Positions 1 through 7,528 of a stretch of 64,000 nt of DNA are shown in pieces. The position numbers and the translations under genes were made by a program. Each line of letters opens with the position of its first letter. The stretch's first letter is position 1. Origin of the DNA: Shewanella gelidimarina (GTDB lineage Bacteria; Pseudomonadota; Gammaproteobacteria; Enterobacterales; Shewanellaceae); contig NZ_JAKIKW010000020.1 in assembly GCF_023283945.1 (NCBI RefSeq), positions 1 to 64,000 on the forward strand, written 5' to 3'. A model generated the notes under the pieces. That model searched no databases and had not been told where the DNA came from. It worked only from the letters and a program-made list of their open reading frames with translations.

Positions 1-52
1 ACCATCTTTCATGTGTCGCCGAAGACGCTAGGTCGTTGGCTTGAGGAGGCGT

Positions 53-80
53 ATTCTACACTCTCCAGTGTCAGCGTCAA
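53..80 (-). promoter_or_regulatory. rRNA operon promoter P2 (reads left, off the window)
   Basis: On the minus strand a -35 TTGACG (75-80), a 16-bp spacer and a -10 TAGAAT (53-58) are followed by a CGCC-type GC-rich discriminator. Spacing and discriminator match rRNA P2 promoters of enteric and marine gammaproteobacteria. It lies about 200 bp downstream of P1. The rRNA genes themselves would begin to the left of the window, so this is inferred from the promoter pair alone. Confidence 0.75.
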
Positions 81-255
81 GTGCTTATTTTAAGAAGTTT
101 TTCGAGTGATGATTTCTTAATCAGAAGTCAAACTCGAAGCCCTTAAAGCGCTTGTCACCTGAATCAAATCTCCGAAGAGTTTTAACTCTCTAACACTGCT
201 GCAAGTCCCGTGCTACCTAAGTAGTTGGCCTGCTGTGCCGTGTCAGTGGGTGCGA

Positions 256-283
256 ATTATAGGGAATTCCTCAGCAAGCGCAA
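256..283 (-). promoter_or_regulatory. rRNA operon promoter P1 (reads left, off the window)
   Basis: On the minus strand the -35 is TTGCGC (278-283), the spacer 16 bp, and the -10 TATAAT (256-261). The following bases read TCGCACCCACTGACACGG, nearly the same as the start region of E. coli rrn P1 (GCGCCACCACTGACACGG), which places +1 near 247. The bases just upstream (about 284-315 on the plus strand) are A/T-rich like an UP element. The GC-rich discriminator is the feature that makes such promoters ppGpp-sensitive. A short open frame read across this region on the plus strand is not a gene. Confidence 0.85.
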
Positions 284-345
284 GGGCCTTTCTTAATAAA
301 AGTGAAACAATCACGCCAACCGCATGGTTATCAAACGATACGTAC

Positions 346-372
346 AAAAAAGGGGCTGAAAGCCCCTTTTTT
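346..372 (-). terminator. Rho-independent terminator of ccoG
   Basis: A 12-bp stem (A6GGGGCT / AGCCCCT6) with a 3-nt GAA loop and T-runs on both sides works in either direction. It ends the ccoG transcript and separates it from the rRNA promoters just downstream. Confidence 0.9.
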
Positions 373-390
373 ACCATTTATATCACTAGA

Positions 391-1812
391 TTAGTTACCA
401 AAGAAGCGGGATTCTTGTTTAGCTTCTATAGCACCATCATTAGTTTCTACTTCAAAGTTGATATGCGTCATCGCTCTGGTGAGATCAACAGGGTCAACAG
501 CGATACTGATCGGAAGCGTTAATACCTCCCCGCCATTTAAAGTCACTTGTTGTGGGCCAATCCATTCATAGTTAGTTAAGCCTTCCACTGTCATATTATA
601 GATATGAGTACTTTCGGTCTTATTAAGGATCTTTAGCGTAAAGGTGTTCTCAATTAAACCTTGGTCAGTTTCTCTAAACAATAGGTTACGGTCACGGATA
701 ACATCAATGCGGATCGGAGCAATTGTCGCTGTGGCATATATAAAGACTAAAATCATCACCGATAGGATGACACCGTAGCCAACAAGCTTAGGACGTAAGA
801 CTTTCTCTTTTACCCCTTCTAACTTGTTCTCAGTGGTATAACTGATTAAACCTTTGTCGTATCCCATGCGTTGCATCGTGGTATCGCAAGCATCAATACA
901 TGCACCACAGTTAATGCACTCGTACTGTAGACCGTTACGTATATCGATACCTGTTGGGCAAACCTGCACACATAAGTCACAATCAATGCAGTCACCTAAG
1001 CCCATCGCTTTATGGTCCGCTTTGCGTGATCTTGGCCCTCGCGTTTCACCGCGCTGAGTATCGTAGCCCACTATATAGGTATTTTTATCAAACATAGCAG
1101 CTTGAAAACGGGCATAGGGGCACATATGGATACACATGATCTCGCGCATCCAACCCGCGTTACCGTAAGTCGCGAAGGTAAAGAAGATCACCCAGAAATA
1201 GATCCCACCACTGGCACTTAAGCTGAATACTTCTAAGTAGACTTCTCGTGTAGGCACAAAGTAGGAAACAAACGTCATTGCGGTTAATAACGATACCAGC
1301 AACCAAGCCGCATGTTTTGCCGTTTTACGCCAAAGCTTATTAAAGCTCCATGGCATCTGGTCTAGCTTAATACGTTTATTACGTGCGCCTTCGAGCTTCT
1401 CTTCAAACCAAATAAAGATAAAGGTCCAAACCGTTTGGGGGCAGGTATAACCGCACCAAACCCGCCCTAGATAGGTGGTAATAAAGAACAATCCAAAGGC
1501 TGCTATCATCAATAGCGCGGCGAGCAAAGTGAGGTCTTGTGGCCATATAGTTAAGCCAAACACATGAAACTTTTGCTCTGCTAAGTTAAACCATACCGCT
1601 TGCCTATCTCCCCAAGGGATCCATGGCAGCAGTAAAAAGAACAGCATCGCGACCCAACCTAAGCGTCGACGCAGTGTGCTCCATAAGCCTTCTACAGCCC
1701 TTACATAGATTCGATTTCGAGGATTAAACCTATCTGCTTTACTAGCATCTGGTTGATGGATTTTGATTCTTTCTACTTTTGAAAAATCTTTTTTATTTTG
1801 CTCTTCGTTCAT
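391..1812 (-). CDS. ccoG: Cytochrome c oxidase accessory protein CcoG (RdxA/FixG family)
   Basis: A 473-residue membrane ferredoxin-like protein, full length for the family, which serves cbb3-type oxidase maturation (copper handling for CcoN). Membrane segments are visible at about 52-68, 93-116, 166-187 and 203-217, with a last one near 340-360. Two 4Fe-4S motifs lie at C275/C278/C281/C285 and C299/C302/C305/C309. The family-typical CGYTCP (120-125) and CIHMCPYARFQ (227-237) cysteine motifs are intact. The C-terminal ~110 residues form the periplasmic IG-fold domain of CcoG proteins. The cco operon is not next to it, so it stands alone between the rRNA promoters and a divergent small gene. 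The ATG at 1812 is the family-like start. Confidence 0.95.
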   Translation of the reverse strand: MNEEQNKKDFSKVERIKIHQPDASKADRFNPRNRIYVRAVEGLWSTLRRRLGWVAMLFFLLLPWIPWGDRQAVWFNLAEQKFHVFGLTIWPQDLTLLAALLMIAAFGLFFITTYLGRVWCGYTCPQTVWTFIFIWFEEKLEGARNKRIKLDQMPWSFNKLWRKTAKHAAWLLVSLLTAMTFVSYFVPTREVYLEVFSLSASGGIYFWVIFFTFATYGNAGWMREIMCIHMCPYARFQAAMFDKNTYIVGYDTQRGETRGPRSRKADHKAMGLGDCIDCDLCVQVCPTGIDIRNGLQYECINCGACIDACDTTMQRMGYDKGLISYTTENKLEGVKEKVLRPKLVGYGVILSVMILVFIYATATIAPIRIDVIRDRNLLFRETDQGLIENTFTLKILNKTESTHIYNMTVEGLTNYEWIGPQQVTLNGGEVLTLPISIAVDPVDLTRAMTHINFEVETNDGAIEAKQESRFFGN

Positions 1813-1900
1813 TTTGTAGCCTTACAGCTTTAATATTGCTAGAAAACTAGCTTATTATAACGCTTATAATACAAGTTATTCACCTATATAGGACTAATTG

Positions 1901-2254
1901 ATGAAAGGCTGGATTTTAATAGCGTTAATTGGCGGTATCCTTTATTACCTCTATACCGAAACAGACACACTTGATGAACCGGTTGCCGAGGTTCAGGCTA
2001 TTTATCAACAAGCTGAGGACAAACTTGATAGCATGACTGGCACACAAATGAAGCGTATTGACGATAAAGTTAACCTCTTAACGACTGATATAACAGAACG
2101 ACTATCGGTTACAGAGCAACAAGCCCTAAAACTCATTAGCCAGTCACAGGTAAAACTAGATGACTATAAAGAGCGCTATTGTGGCAACGGTGCAGATAGG
2201 CACAGTAGCTTTAGTAAAGAAAACCAAACTTATCTATGCGACAAATTGAATTAG
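1901..2254 (+). CDS. Small single-pass membrane protein, unknown function
   Basis: A 117-residue protein starting with a transmembrane helix (about residues 2-17, GWILIALIGGILYYLYT) and continuing as a charged, probably helical/coiled-coil domain (about 30-90) rich in K, E, D and Q. Two cysteines sit near the C-terminus. The ATG at 1901 is preferred over the TTG at 1898; GGA at 1891-1893 is a weak ribosome site. It is divergent from ccoG (89 bp apart), so the two may share a regulatory region. No family is recognised; the layout suggests an inner-membrane-anchored protein with a cytoplasmic or periplasmic helical tail. Confidence 0.7.
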   Translation: MKGWILIALIGGILYYLYTETDTLDEPVAEVQAIYQQAEDKLDSMTGTQMKRIDDKVNLLTTDITERLSVTEQQALKLISQSQVKLDDYKERYCGNGADRHSSFSKENQTYLCDKLN

Positions 2255-2287
2255 ACTGCTATAGCCTAACCAATAAGCCATTGCGAT

Positions 2288-2335
2288 AGATCTCAGTTCA
2301 CGCATTAGCGATTAATGTTAATTGACCTGAGATCT
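2288..2335. repeat. Long dyad symmetry upstream of menB
   Basis: AGATCTCAGTTCA (2288-2300) and TGACCTGAGATCT (2323-2335) are inverted repeats matching at 12 of 13 positions, with a 22-nt loop. There is no T-run behind it, so it is not an obvious terminator. It sits 60 bp before menB and could be an operator or an mRNA leader hairpin. Confidence 0.6.
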
Positions 2336-2394
2336 GATTCCGCCTAGCCTTTACTCATTACTGTTATATAACGAAATGAAAAGGCTAGCTGCTC

Positions 2395-3297
2395 ATGACT
2401 GAAAAAGTATCTGATATTTTTGACCCCGCATTATGGGATGTCGTTCCTGGATTTGATTTCGAAGATATTACCTACCACAGAGCTAAAGCTCAGGGAACCG
2501 TTCGCGTTGCGATAAACCGTCCTGATTGCCTAAACTCGTTCCGACCAAAAACGGTAGATGAACTTTACACAGCACTCAACCATGCTCGCCAATGGTCTGA
2601 TGTAGGCTGCGTGTTAATTACCGGCAACGGCCCATCAGCTAAAGGGCAACACTCTTTCTGTGCTGGCGGCGATCAACGGATCCGTGGCAAAGATGGTTAC
2701 AAATACGAAGGAGCTGAAGAGGGTACGCCAGATGTCGCTCGAATGGGCCGCCTCCATATTCTTGAAGTACAGCGCCTAATACGCTTTATGCCTAAAGTGG
2801 TTATTGCTGTTGTACCTGGTTGGGCTGTGGGCGGAGGGCATAGTTTGCACGTGGTCTGTGACTTAACTTTAGCGTCAAAAGAGCACGCGGTATTCAAACA
2901 GACAGATCCTGATGTTGGTAGCTTTGACTCTGGCTACGGCAGCGCTTATTTAGCCAAGATGATTGGCCAAAAACGTGCTCGAGAAATCTTCTTCCTTGGT
3001 TTTAACTACACAGCAGAAGAAGCCTTCGATATGGGTATGGTTAACCGGGCTATTCCTCATGCAGAGCTTGAGACCGAAGCGTTAAACTGGGGGAAAGAGA
3101 TAAACTCCAAGTCGCCAACGGCTATGCGCATGCTTAAATATGGGTTTAACTTACCTGATGATGGTTTAGTGGGGCAGCAACTTTTTGCTGGTGAAGCAAC
3201 ACGTTTGGCTTACGGTACAGCTGAAGCCCAAGAGGGACGTGACGCATTCTTAGAAAAGCGTGAGAAAGACTTCTCATCATTCCCATGGCACTACTAA
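2395..3297 (+). CDS. menB: 1,4-dihydroxy-2-naphthoyl-CoA synthase
   Basis: A 300-residue crotonase-fold enzyme that closes the second ring of menaquinone by converting O-succinylbenzoyl-CoA to DHNA-CoA in the cytosol. The oxyanion-hole/active-site signatures SFCAGGDQRIRG and GWAVGGGHSLHVVCDLTLAS are present, as is VGSFDSGYGSAYLA. The sequence resembles the actinobacterial MenB much more than E. coli MenB: it reads FKQTDPDVGSFD where E. coli has QTGPKVGSFD. The Asp in this position marks the bicarbonate-independent type; E. coli type enzymes have Gly and use bicarbonate. The gene is alone, away from other men genes. The ATG at 2395 follows an AAGG-type ribosome site. Confidence 0.93.
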   Translation: MTEKVSDIFDPALWDVVPGFDFEDITYHRAKAQGTVRVAINRPDCLNSFRPKTVDELYTALNHARQWSDVGCVLITGNGPSAKGQHSFCAGGDQRIRGKDGYKYEGAEEGTPDVARMGRLHILEVQRLIRFMPKVVIAVVPGWAVGGGHSLHVVCDLTLASKEHAVFKQTDPDVGSFDSGYGSAYLAKMIGQKRAREIFFLGFNYTAEEAFDMGMVNRAIPHAELETEALNWGKEINSKSPTAMRMLKYGFNLPDDGLVGQQLFAGEATRLAYGTAEAQEGRDAFLEKREKDFSSFPWHY

Positions 3298-3432
3298 TTG
3301 ACAGATTGAGCAATTAATCAGAGATGATGTAAACCCATCAATACATTAAGAATGTTGATGGGTTTATACCTAAAAAGACTTTCCAATCGAATATTCCGAT
3401 CAAACTTATCTATATAAACCCCCTTCAATTGC

Positions 3433-3453
3433 AAATGATAACCATTATCATTT
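3433..3453 (+). promoter_or_regulatory. Fur box upstream of the DUF2061 gene
   Basis: AAATGATAA (3433-3441), CCA, TTATCATTT (3445-3453) is a perfect 9-3-9 palindrome. It closely matches the Fur consensus GATAATGATAATCATTATC. It ends 25 bp before the start codon at 3479, so iron-replete Fur should repress the gene. Confidence 0.88.
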
Positions 3454-3478
3454 AGTTAACTTTTAAAGGAGTCCCCTC

Positions 3479-3712
3479 ATGATCAAGACTATGACCTTTG
3501 CAATTATTCACTTTAGCGTCGCTTTCACAGTGACTTATTTGCTAACCGGCAGCGTTATCATTGGTGGTGCAATAGCCTTAATAGAGCCCGCTATTAATAC
3601 CGTAGTGTTCTATTTCCATGAAAAATATGGAAAAGTATTGAGTCTAAAAATACCTTACAAAGCGCCACGGCATAATCGAGTGCGACATAAATGCTTTTTA
3701 GTTTTTATCTGA
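3479..3712 (+). CDS. DUF2061 family small membrane protein, Fur-regulated
   Basis: A 77-residue protein with two predicted membrane helices (about 5-24 and 28-47) and the DUF2061 core: HFSVAFTVTYLLTGS, then GGAIALIEPAINTVVFYFHEK. The molecular function of the family is not established. A strong AAAGGAG ribosome site precedes the ATG, and a consensus Fur box overlaps the promoter. The C-terminal ~27 residues (after FHEKYGK) are basic, and its end overlaps the convergent antiporter gene by 15 bp. The role in iron physiology is inferred only from the Fur site. Confidence 0.85.
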   Translation: MIKTMTFAIIHFSVAFTVTYLLTGSVIIGGAIALIEPAINTVVFYFHEKYGKVLSLKIPYKAPRHNRVRHKCFLVFI

Positions 3713-4894
3713 ATTGTTCAAACCCAATTTATTTGCCAAAGGTGCTATCGCCCCACCTTGGATAAACACAGAGAACAGCACGATAAAGAACACCATATGC
3801 ACGATGTCGAGCGAGCCTGGAACACCCGCCGCGGCAGGAATTAATGCAAATACGATCGGGGTAGCCCCTTTTAAACCAATGGCCGAAATAAACAATCGCT
3901 TCTTCCAGCTCGCTTTTACAAATGGCAGATAACAAAGCTGTACAGCCAATGGCCTTGCAACCAACATCAGCAATATTGCAGGTAATAATGAACTCACAAA
4001 TACCGCTGCGAGCGACTGCGGGAAGATCTGTAAGCCCAACACAATAAACATCAGTGCTTGAGCTAACCAAGACAAGCTATTAAGGAAGTGTTGATTAACC
4101 GATTGCCCACGCTTAATACCATTGCCTATCACTACACCCGCGATATAAGACGCTAATAGAATATTACCGCCGAGCATTTCAGCGCCATAAGTTGCCACCA
4201 CAAAGCTTGCGAGCACAAAAACAGGGATAAGACCGAACTCGGAAAGATGAATTCGATTAAGTAACGTAACAGCCACCTTAGCCACCAGCCCACCGACGAT
4301 TATCGCCACCGATATCTGTGTTACTAATTCAAGCGCAATTTCAGAGGCTACTACCGTTTTACTCGCAGAAAGAGCCATATCGGTTAAGAAGATCACCAGT
4401 AACATAGCGACCGGGTCATTAGTTGCAGATTCAAATTCCAATATGGTGTCAGTTTGCTCTTTCAGCTTTAACTTTTTAGATTCTAAAATAGAGAATACGG
4501 CGGCGGCATCTGTCGATGACACGATGGCCGCAAATAGCAGGCAGGTGATAATATCGAAATCAAGCAGCCAATATAAAATGACCGCAAAAAATATTGTGGT
4601 AAACAATACTCCAAAAGAAGCCAACACACCGCCTTCTTTATAGGCCACTTTGATCTTATCGGTTGATGTATTGATGCCACCAACAAAGACAATAATATTC
4701 AGCGCCAGCCCACCAATCCAAGCCGTTTTACCTAAGTCATCATAAACAAAGTTGAACTCACCATTGCCTAACACTAAGCCCACGCCCATAAAAATAAGCA
4801 GTGATGGGATCCCCAATGTTCTTGAAGGGTGATGCAGTAATATTCCGACTAAGATCAAAATAGACATACCAATCATGATCATTTCAGTCGTCAT
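3698..4894 (-). CDS. CPA1-family cation/proton antiporter (NhaP/CvrA-like)
   Basis: A 398-residue inner-membrane protein with about 12 hydrophobic segments and the CPA1 transport signature FESATNDPVAMLL (about 153-165, containing the ion-binding N-D pair). SSTDAAAVFSIL in the preceding helix and the later GLKGATPIVFALIP also fit CPA1 exchangers. It resembles the transmembrane half of the K+/H+ antiporter CvrA, but the cytoplasmic TrkA-C/RCK-type regulatory domains found in that ~570-residue protein are missing. The gene ends normally with no sign of a frameshift. Whether the ion is Na+ or K+ cannot be read from the sequence. Confidence 0.85.
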   Translation of the reverse strand: MTTEMIMIGMSILILVGILLHHPSRTLGIPSLLIFMGVGLVLGNGEFNFVYDDLGKTAWIGGLALNIIVFVGGINTSTDKIKVAYKEGGVLASFGVLFTTIFFAVILYWLLDFDIITCLLFAAIVSSTDAAAVFSILESKKLKLKEQTDTILEFESATNDPVAMLLVIFLTDMALSASKTVVASEIALELVTQISVAIIVGGLVAKVAVTLLNRIHLSEFGLIPVFVLASFVVATYGAEMLGGNILLASYIAGVVIGNGIKRGQSVNQHFLNSLSWLAQALMFIVLGLQIFPQSLAAVFVSSLLPAILLMLVARPLAVQLCYLPFVKASWKKRLFISAIGLKGATPIVFALIPAAAGVPGSLDIVHMVFFIVLFSVFIQGGAIAPLANKLGLNNSDKN

Positions 4895-5350
4895 AAAACG
4901 TCCTTAAGTAAGTCGAGCTAATGAGAGTGTTAAAACCCAGCGCGTGCGGTGAGCGAAATATAAATCCGCTTTATAACCATTTATGTAGCTTAGTAGACGA
5001 ACTTGCAATAACCGAATAGGTTGCAAATATCTGCTAATAATTAATGCGGCCAACCGAGTACTGTCATAAAAGTTTAACAATAAATTTATCAAGCATTCTT
5101 CAACGCTAAATATACTACAAAACACTGGGTTAACCCTTAAATTAAGCTTAACGCTAAGTGAACCCCATGAAGCACACCAGTAAGTTAAGTCACCAAAACC
5201 AACAGCAACACATACCAAGCCCTCAAAAGTGGTTTTAAAATAGCATTTAAGAAAAGTCGTCTTAAATGTTATCAATCTAATAAAGCCCCTGCATTTTACT
5301 CAAGTAAAGCTCATTTACATTTTCAATTCAGCTTTTACATCCATAAAACA

Positions 5351-5380
5351 CTGTCACCTAACTGTCATATATCTCTGTCT
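5351..5380 (+). promoter_or_regulatory. Pho box (PhoB site) for pstSCAB
   Basis: CTGTCAC (5351-5357) and CTGTCAT (5362-5368) are spaced 11 bp start to start, followed by a third CTGTCT (5375-5380). This matches tandem PhoB-binding repeats (CTGTCAT-N4-CTGTCAT). It lies about 340 bp before pstS, much farther than usual, because a repeat element occupies the space between them. Confidence 0.85.
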
Positions 5381-5429
5381 TAATGCAATCGCCTTCAGTG
5401 AGGCACTAATTTAGTTTCGTATTTAGACT

Positions 5430-5695
5430 ATACCAATTGCATTAAGTATCTGTTCATTCAGTGGGAATTCAAAGCGCTGAAGGCAAGCCGGAAACATGAA
5501 GCTAATAGTTATTCTATATCGAGAGTTTTCGACGCAGCATGCGGCGCTTTGAAACCCACCCTAAGGGAAGCGCTCACGCATTCCACTTCTGCTTTGCATT
5601 GGCTCACAAGGGAATAACCATTCTCTCGTCAATGCGCTTTGAATTGAAAAGCGTGAGCGTTTCTGAATTGACTAAATACCAAATGCAATTGGTAT
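5430..5695. mobile_element. MITE-like inverted-repeat element in the pstS leader
   Basis: TACCAATTGCATT (5431-5443) is repeated perfectly inverted at 5682-5694. A second inner inverted pair, AATTCAAAGCGC (5466-5477) and GCGCTTTGAATT (5634-5645), is also perfect. The ~266-bp element has no coding capacity; short open frames inside it are not genes. This is the structure of a miniature inverted-repeat element, and its RNA could fold into one long hairpin. Similar ends are, from memory, common in marine gammaproteobacteria; copy number was not tested. Confidence 0.75.
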
Positions 5696-5716
5696 TACAA
5701 CAGAGTAGGAAAAGTA

Positions 5717-6526
5717 ATGAAAAAAGTTATTAGCTTATTAACCGCTGTCGGTTTGATGGTATCGCCACTGGTTCAAGCTGGCACTGTTACCGTATCGGGT
5801 TCAACTTCAGTAGCACATGTAATGGAAGTGCTAGCAGAGAATTACCAAATTACCACGAAGAACAATGTTGAAGTGCAGAGCACAGGATCTTCAGCGGGGA
5901 TTCGCGCCGCTAAAGATGGCACCAGCATGATAGGCATGTCATCACGCAACGTAAAACAAAGTGAGCTTAGCAGTGACACCAAGAAAATTGTTATCGCACG
6001 AGATGGCATCGCAGCGGCGGTTAACAACGCCAACCTAGTAACCAGTTTAACCCAAGCTCAAATTTCTAAAATCTATCGCGGTGAAATTAAAAACTGGAGT
6101 GAAGTTGGCGGTGAGTCACGCCCTATTGTGGTCGTTACTCGTGAAAATGGATCAGGAACTCGCGGGGCCTTCGAAGAGATAATGAAGCTACAACGTAACG
6201 TCAACGGTCATAAAGTTACCGCTATCACCCCTAAAGCCCAAGTCGGCAATGGTAACGGCATGATCAAGACCATTGTGGCTAACAATCCATATGCCATAGG
6301 TTATATCTCATTAGGCAGCGTCGATGACAGCCTACGTGCAATCGATGTGGATGGTATTGCCGCAACAGATGACAACATAGCTAAGGGTGACTATCAAATC
6401 GCTCGTCCCTTCATTGTGTTAATGGATAAGAACGCACCGAGTAATGCGCAAGACTTTATTAAATACATCTTGTCTGATGACGGACAGAACATTGTCGCGA
6501 ACGAAGGTTATATCCGCGTTCAATAA
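5717..6526 (+). CDS. pstS: Phosphate ABC transporter periplasmic binding protein
   Basis: A 269-residue exported protein with a Sec signal peptide (MKKVISLLTAVGLMVSPLVQA, cleavage after A21 or so). The mature part starts GTVTVSGSTSVAHVME, the PBP-like SGSTSV phosphate-binding loop, and ENGSGTRGAFEEI (about 141-153) forms the second binding loop. It captures inorganic phosphate for PstCAB. The ribosome site AGGAAAAG precedes the ATG. Expression should be under PhoB through the distal Pho box; a hairpin after the stop probably makes pstS mRNA more abundant than the permease genes. Confidence 0.93.
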   Translation: MKKVISLLTAVGLMVSPLVQAGTVTVSGSTSVAHVMEVLAENYQITTKNNVEVQSTGSSAGIRAAKDGTSMIGMSSRNVKQSELSSDTKKIVIARDGIAAAVNNANLVTSLTQAQISKIYRGEIKNWSEVGGESRPIVVVTRENGSGTRGAFEEIMKLQRNVNGHKVTAITPKAQVGNGNGMIKTIVANNPYAIGYISLGSVDDSLRAIDVDGIAATDDNIAKGDYQIARPFIVLMDKNAPSNAQDFIKYILSDDGQNIVANEGYIRVQ

Positions 6527-6546
6527 GCTTACAAGGTCATAAAAAA

Positions 6547-6568
6547 GAGCAGCTTTGCTGCTCTCTAT
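6547..6568 (+). terminator. Hairpin/attenuator between pstS and pstC
   Basis: GAGCAGC (6547-6553), a TTT loop and GCTGCTC (6557-6563) are followed by a short T-rich stretch TCTATTT. It could be a partial terminator or an mRNA-end stabiliser that raises the pstS to pstCAB ratio. Confidence 0.7.
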
Positions 6569-6622
6569 TTAGTTAATTGATCAGCCAATTATTTATAAGC
6601 CGTAAGATATCGAGGCCAAGTG

Positions 6623-7528
6623 ATGAGCACTGCCAGTAAAGCCCGAGCGCAAGGACTGCAACTCGCCCCAGCAAAAAAACATGATTGGAAAGAGCTCTTT
6701 TTTCATCTGTTATTTCTAGCCAGTGCCATGATTGGCGTGGTGTCCGTCGCCACCATTGGTTGGTTTGTATTCCAAGAGGGACTGCCTGCCTTTAAAGAAG
6801 CTGGCGTACTCAACTTAGTATTTGGTCGTGAATGGTTGCCACCAGCCCTTTACGGCATTTTTCCGATGATAGTTTCGACCCTCATATCAACAACGGGTGC
6901 GGTAATCATTGGTGTACCCATTGCGATTCTAACAGCGGTTTTCTTAGCGGAGCTCGCCCCTAAGTGGTTGGCTGATATTGTGCGTCCCGCTGTCGAACTA
7001 TTAGCTGGTATTCCTTCAGTTGTATACGGGTTTTTCGGCCTCGTTATTATCGTTCCTGCTATCGAAGTCATCTTTAACATTCCAGCGGGTAATACCATTC
7101 TTGCCGGGATCATTGTATTAGCTATCATGATTTTGCCCACCGTAATCACCATCTCAGAAACCTCGCTACGCGCGCTACCTCCTGTGTATAAAGAGAGTGC
7201 ATTAGCGCTTGGCGCATCGCATATTTACAGTATTTTCAAAGTGCTTATACCTGCGGCACGCAGCGGTATATTCACTGGCGTAGCGCTCGGTGTTGCCCGC
7301 GCAATTGGCGAGACGATGGCCATTATTATGGTGATGGGTAACGCGCCAGCCATGCCAGGGTCGATACTTGAGCCCGCGAGAACATTAACGGCCAATATCG
7401 CGATGGAGATGTCTTATGCCACAGGCATTCACTCCAGCGCCCTTTACTCAACAGGTATCGTGTTATTGGTGTTTATCGTTTTACTTAACGCTAGTTTGTT
7501 ATATCTAAACCGAAAGAGGAGCGACTAA
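6623..7528 (+). CDS. pstC: Phosphate ABC transporter permease PstC
   Basis: A 301-residue inner-membrane permease with six hydrophobic segments and the EAA-type loop (about 188-215) ESALALGASHIYSIFKVLIP that docks on PstB. A long N-terminal cytoplasmic tail and the sequence PSVVYGFFGLVIIVP are typical of PstC. The ATG at 6623 is favoured over the GTG at 6620 by its spacing from CGAGG (6611-6615). The stop overlaps the pstA start as TAATG, so the two are translationally coupled. Confidence 0.93.
   Translation: MSTASKARAQGLQLAPAKKHDWKELFFHLLFLASAMIGVVSVATIGWFVFQEGLPAFKEAGVLNLVFGREWLPPALYGIFPMIVSTLISTTGAVIIGVPIAILTAVFLAELAPKWLADIVRPAVELLAGIPSVVYGFFGLVIIVPAIEVIFNIPAGNTILAGIIVLAIMILPTVITISETSLRALPPVYKESALALGASHIYSIFKVLIPAARSGIFTGVALGVARAIGETMAIIMVMGNAPAMPGSILEPARTLTANIAMEMSYATGIHSSALYSTGIVLLVFIVLLNASLLYLNRKRSD

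Noticed and set aside
235..522. 95-codon plus-strand open frame
   Set aside because: It crosses the rRNA P1 promoter and the ccoG terminator and ends inside ccoG; composition is not protein-like.
4904..5275. 123-codon minus-strand open frame upstream of the antiporter
   Set aside because: No ribosome site at its start, a Cys/Leu-rich sequence typical of AT-rich non-coding DNA, and no recognisable family.
5539..5733. 64-codon plus-strand open frame before pstS
   Set aside because: It lies inside the MITE-like element and overlaps the pstS start; the element's inverted repeats explain the sequence.
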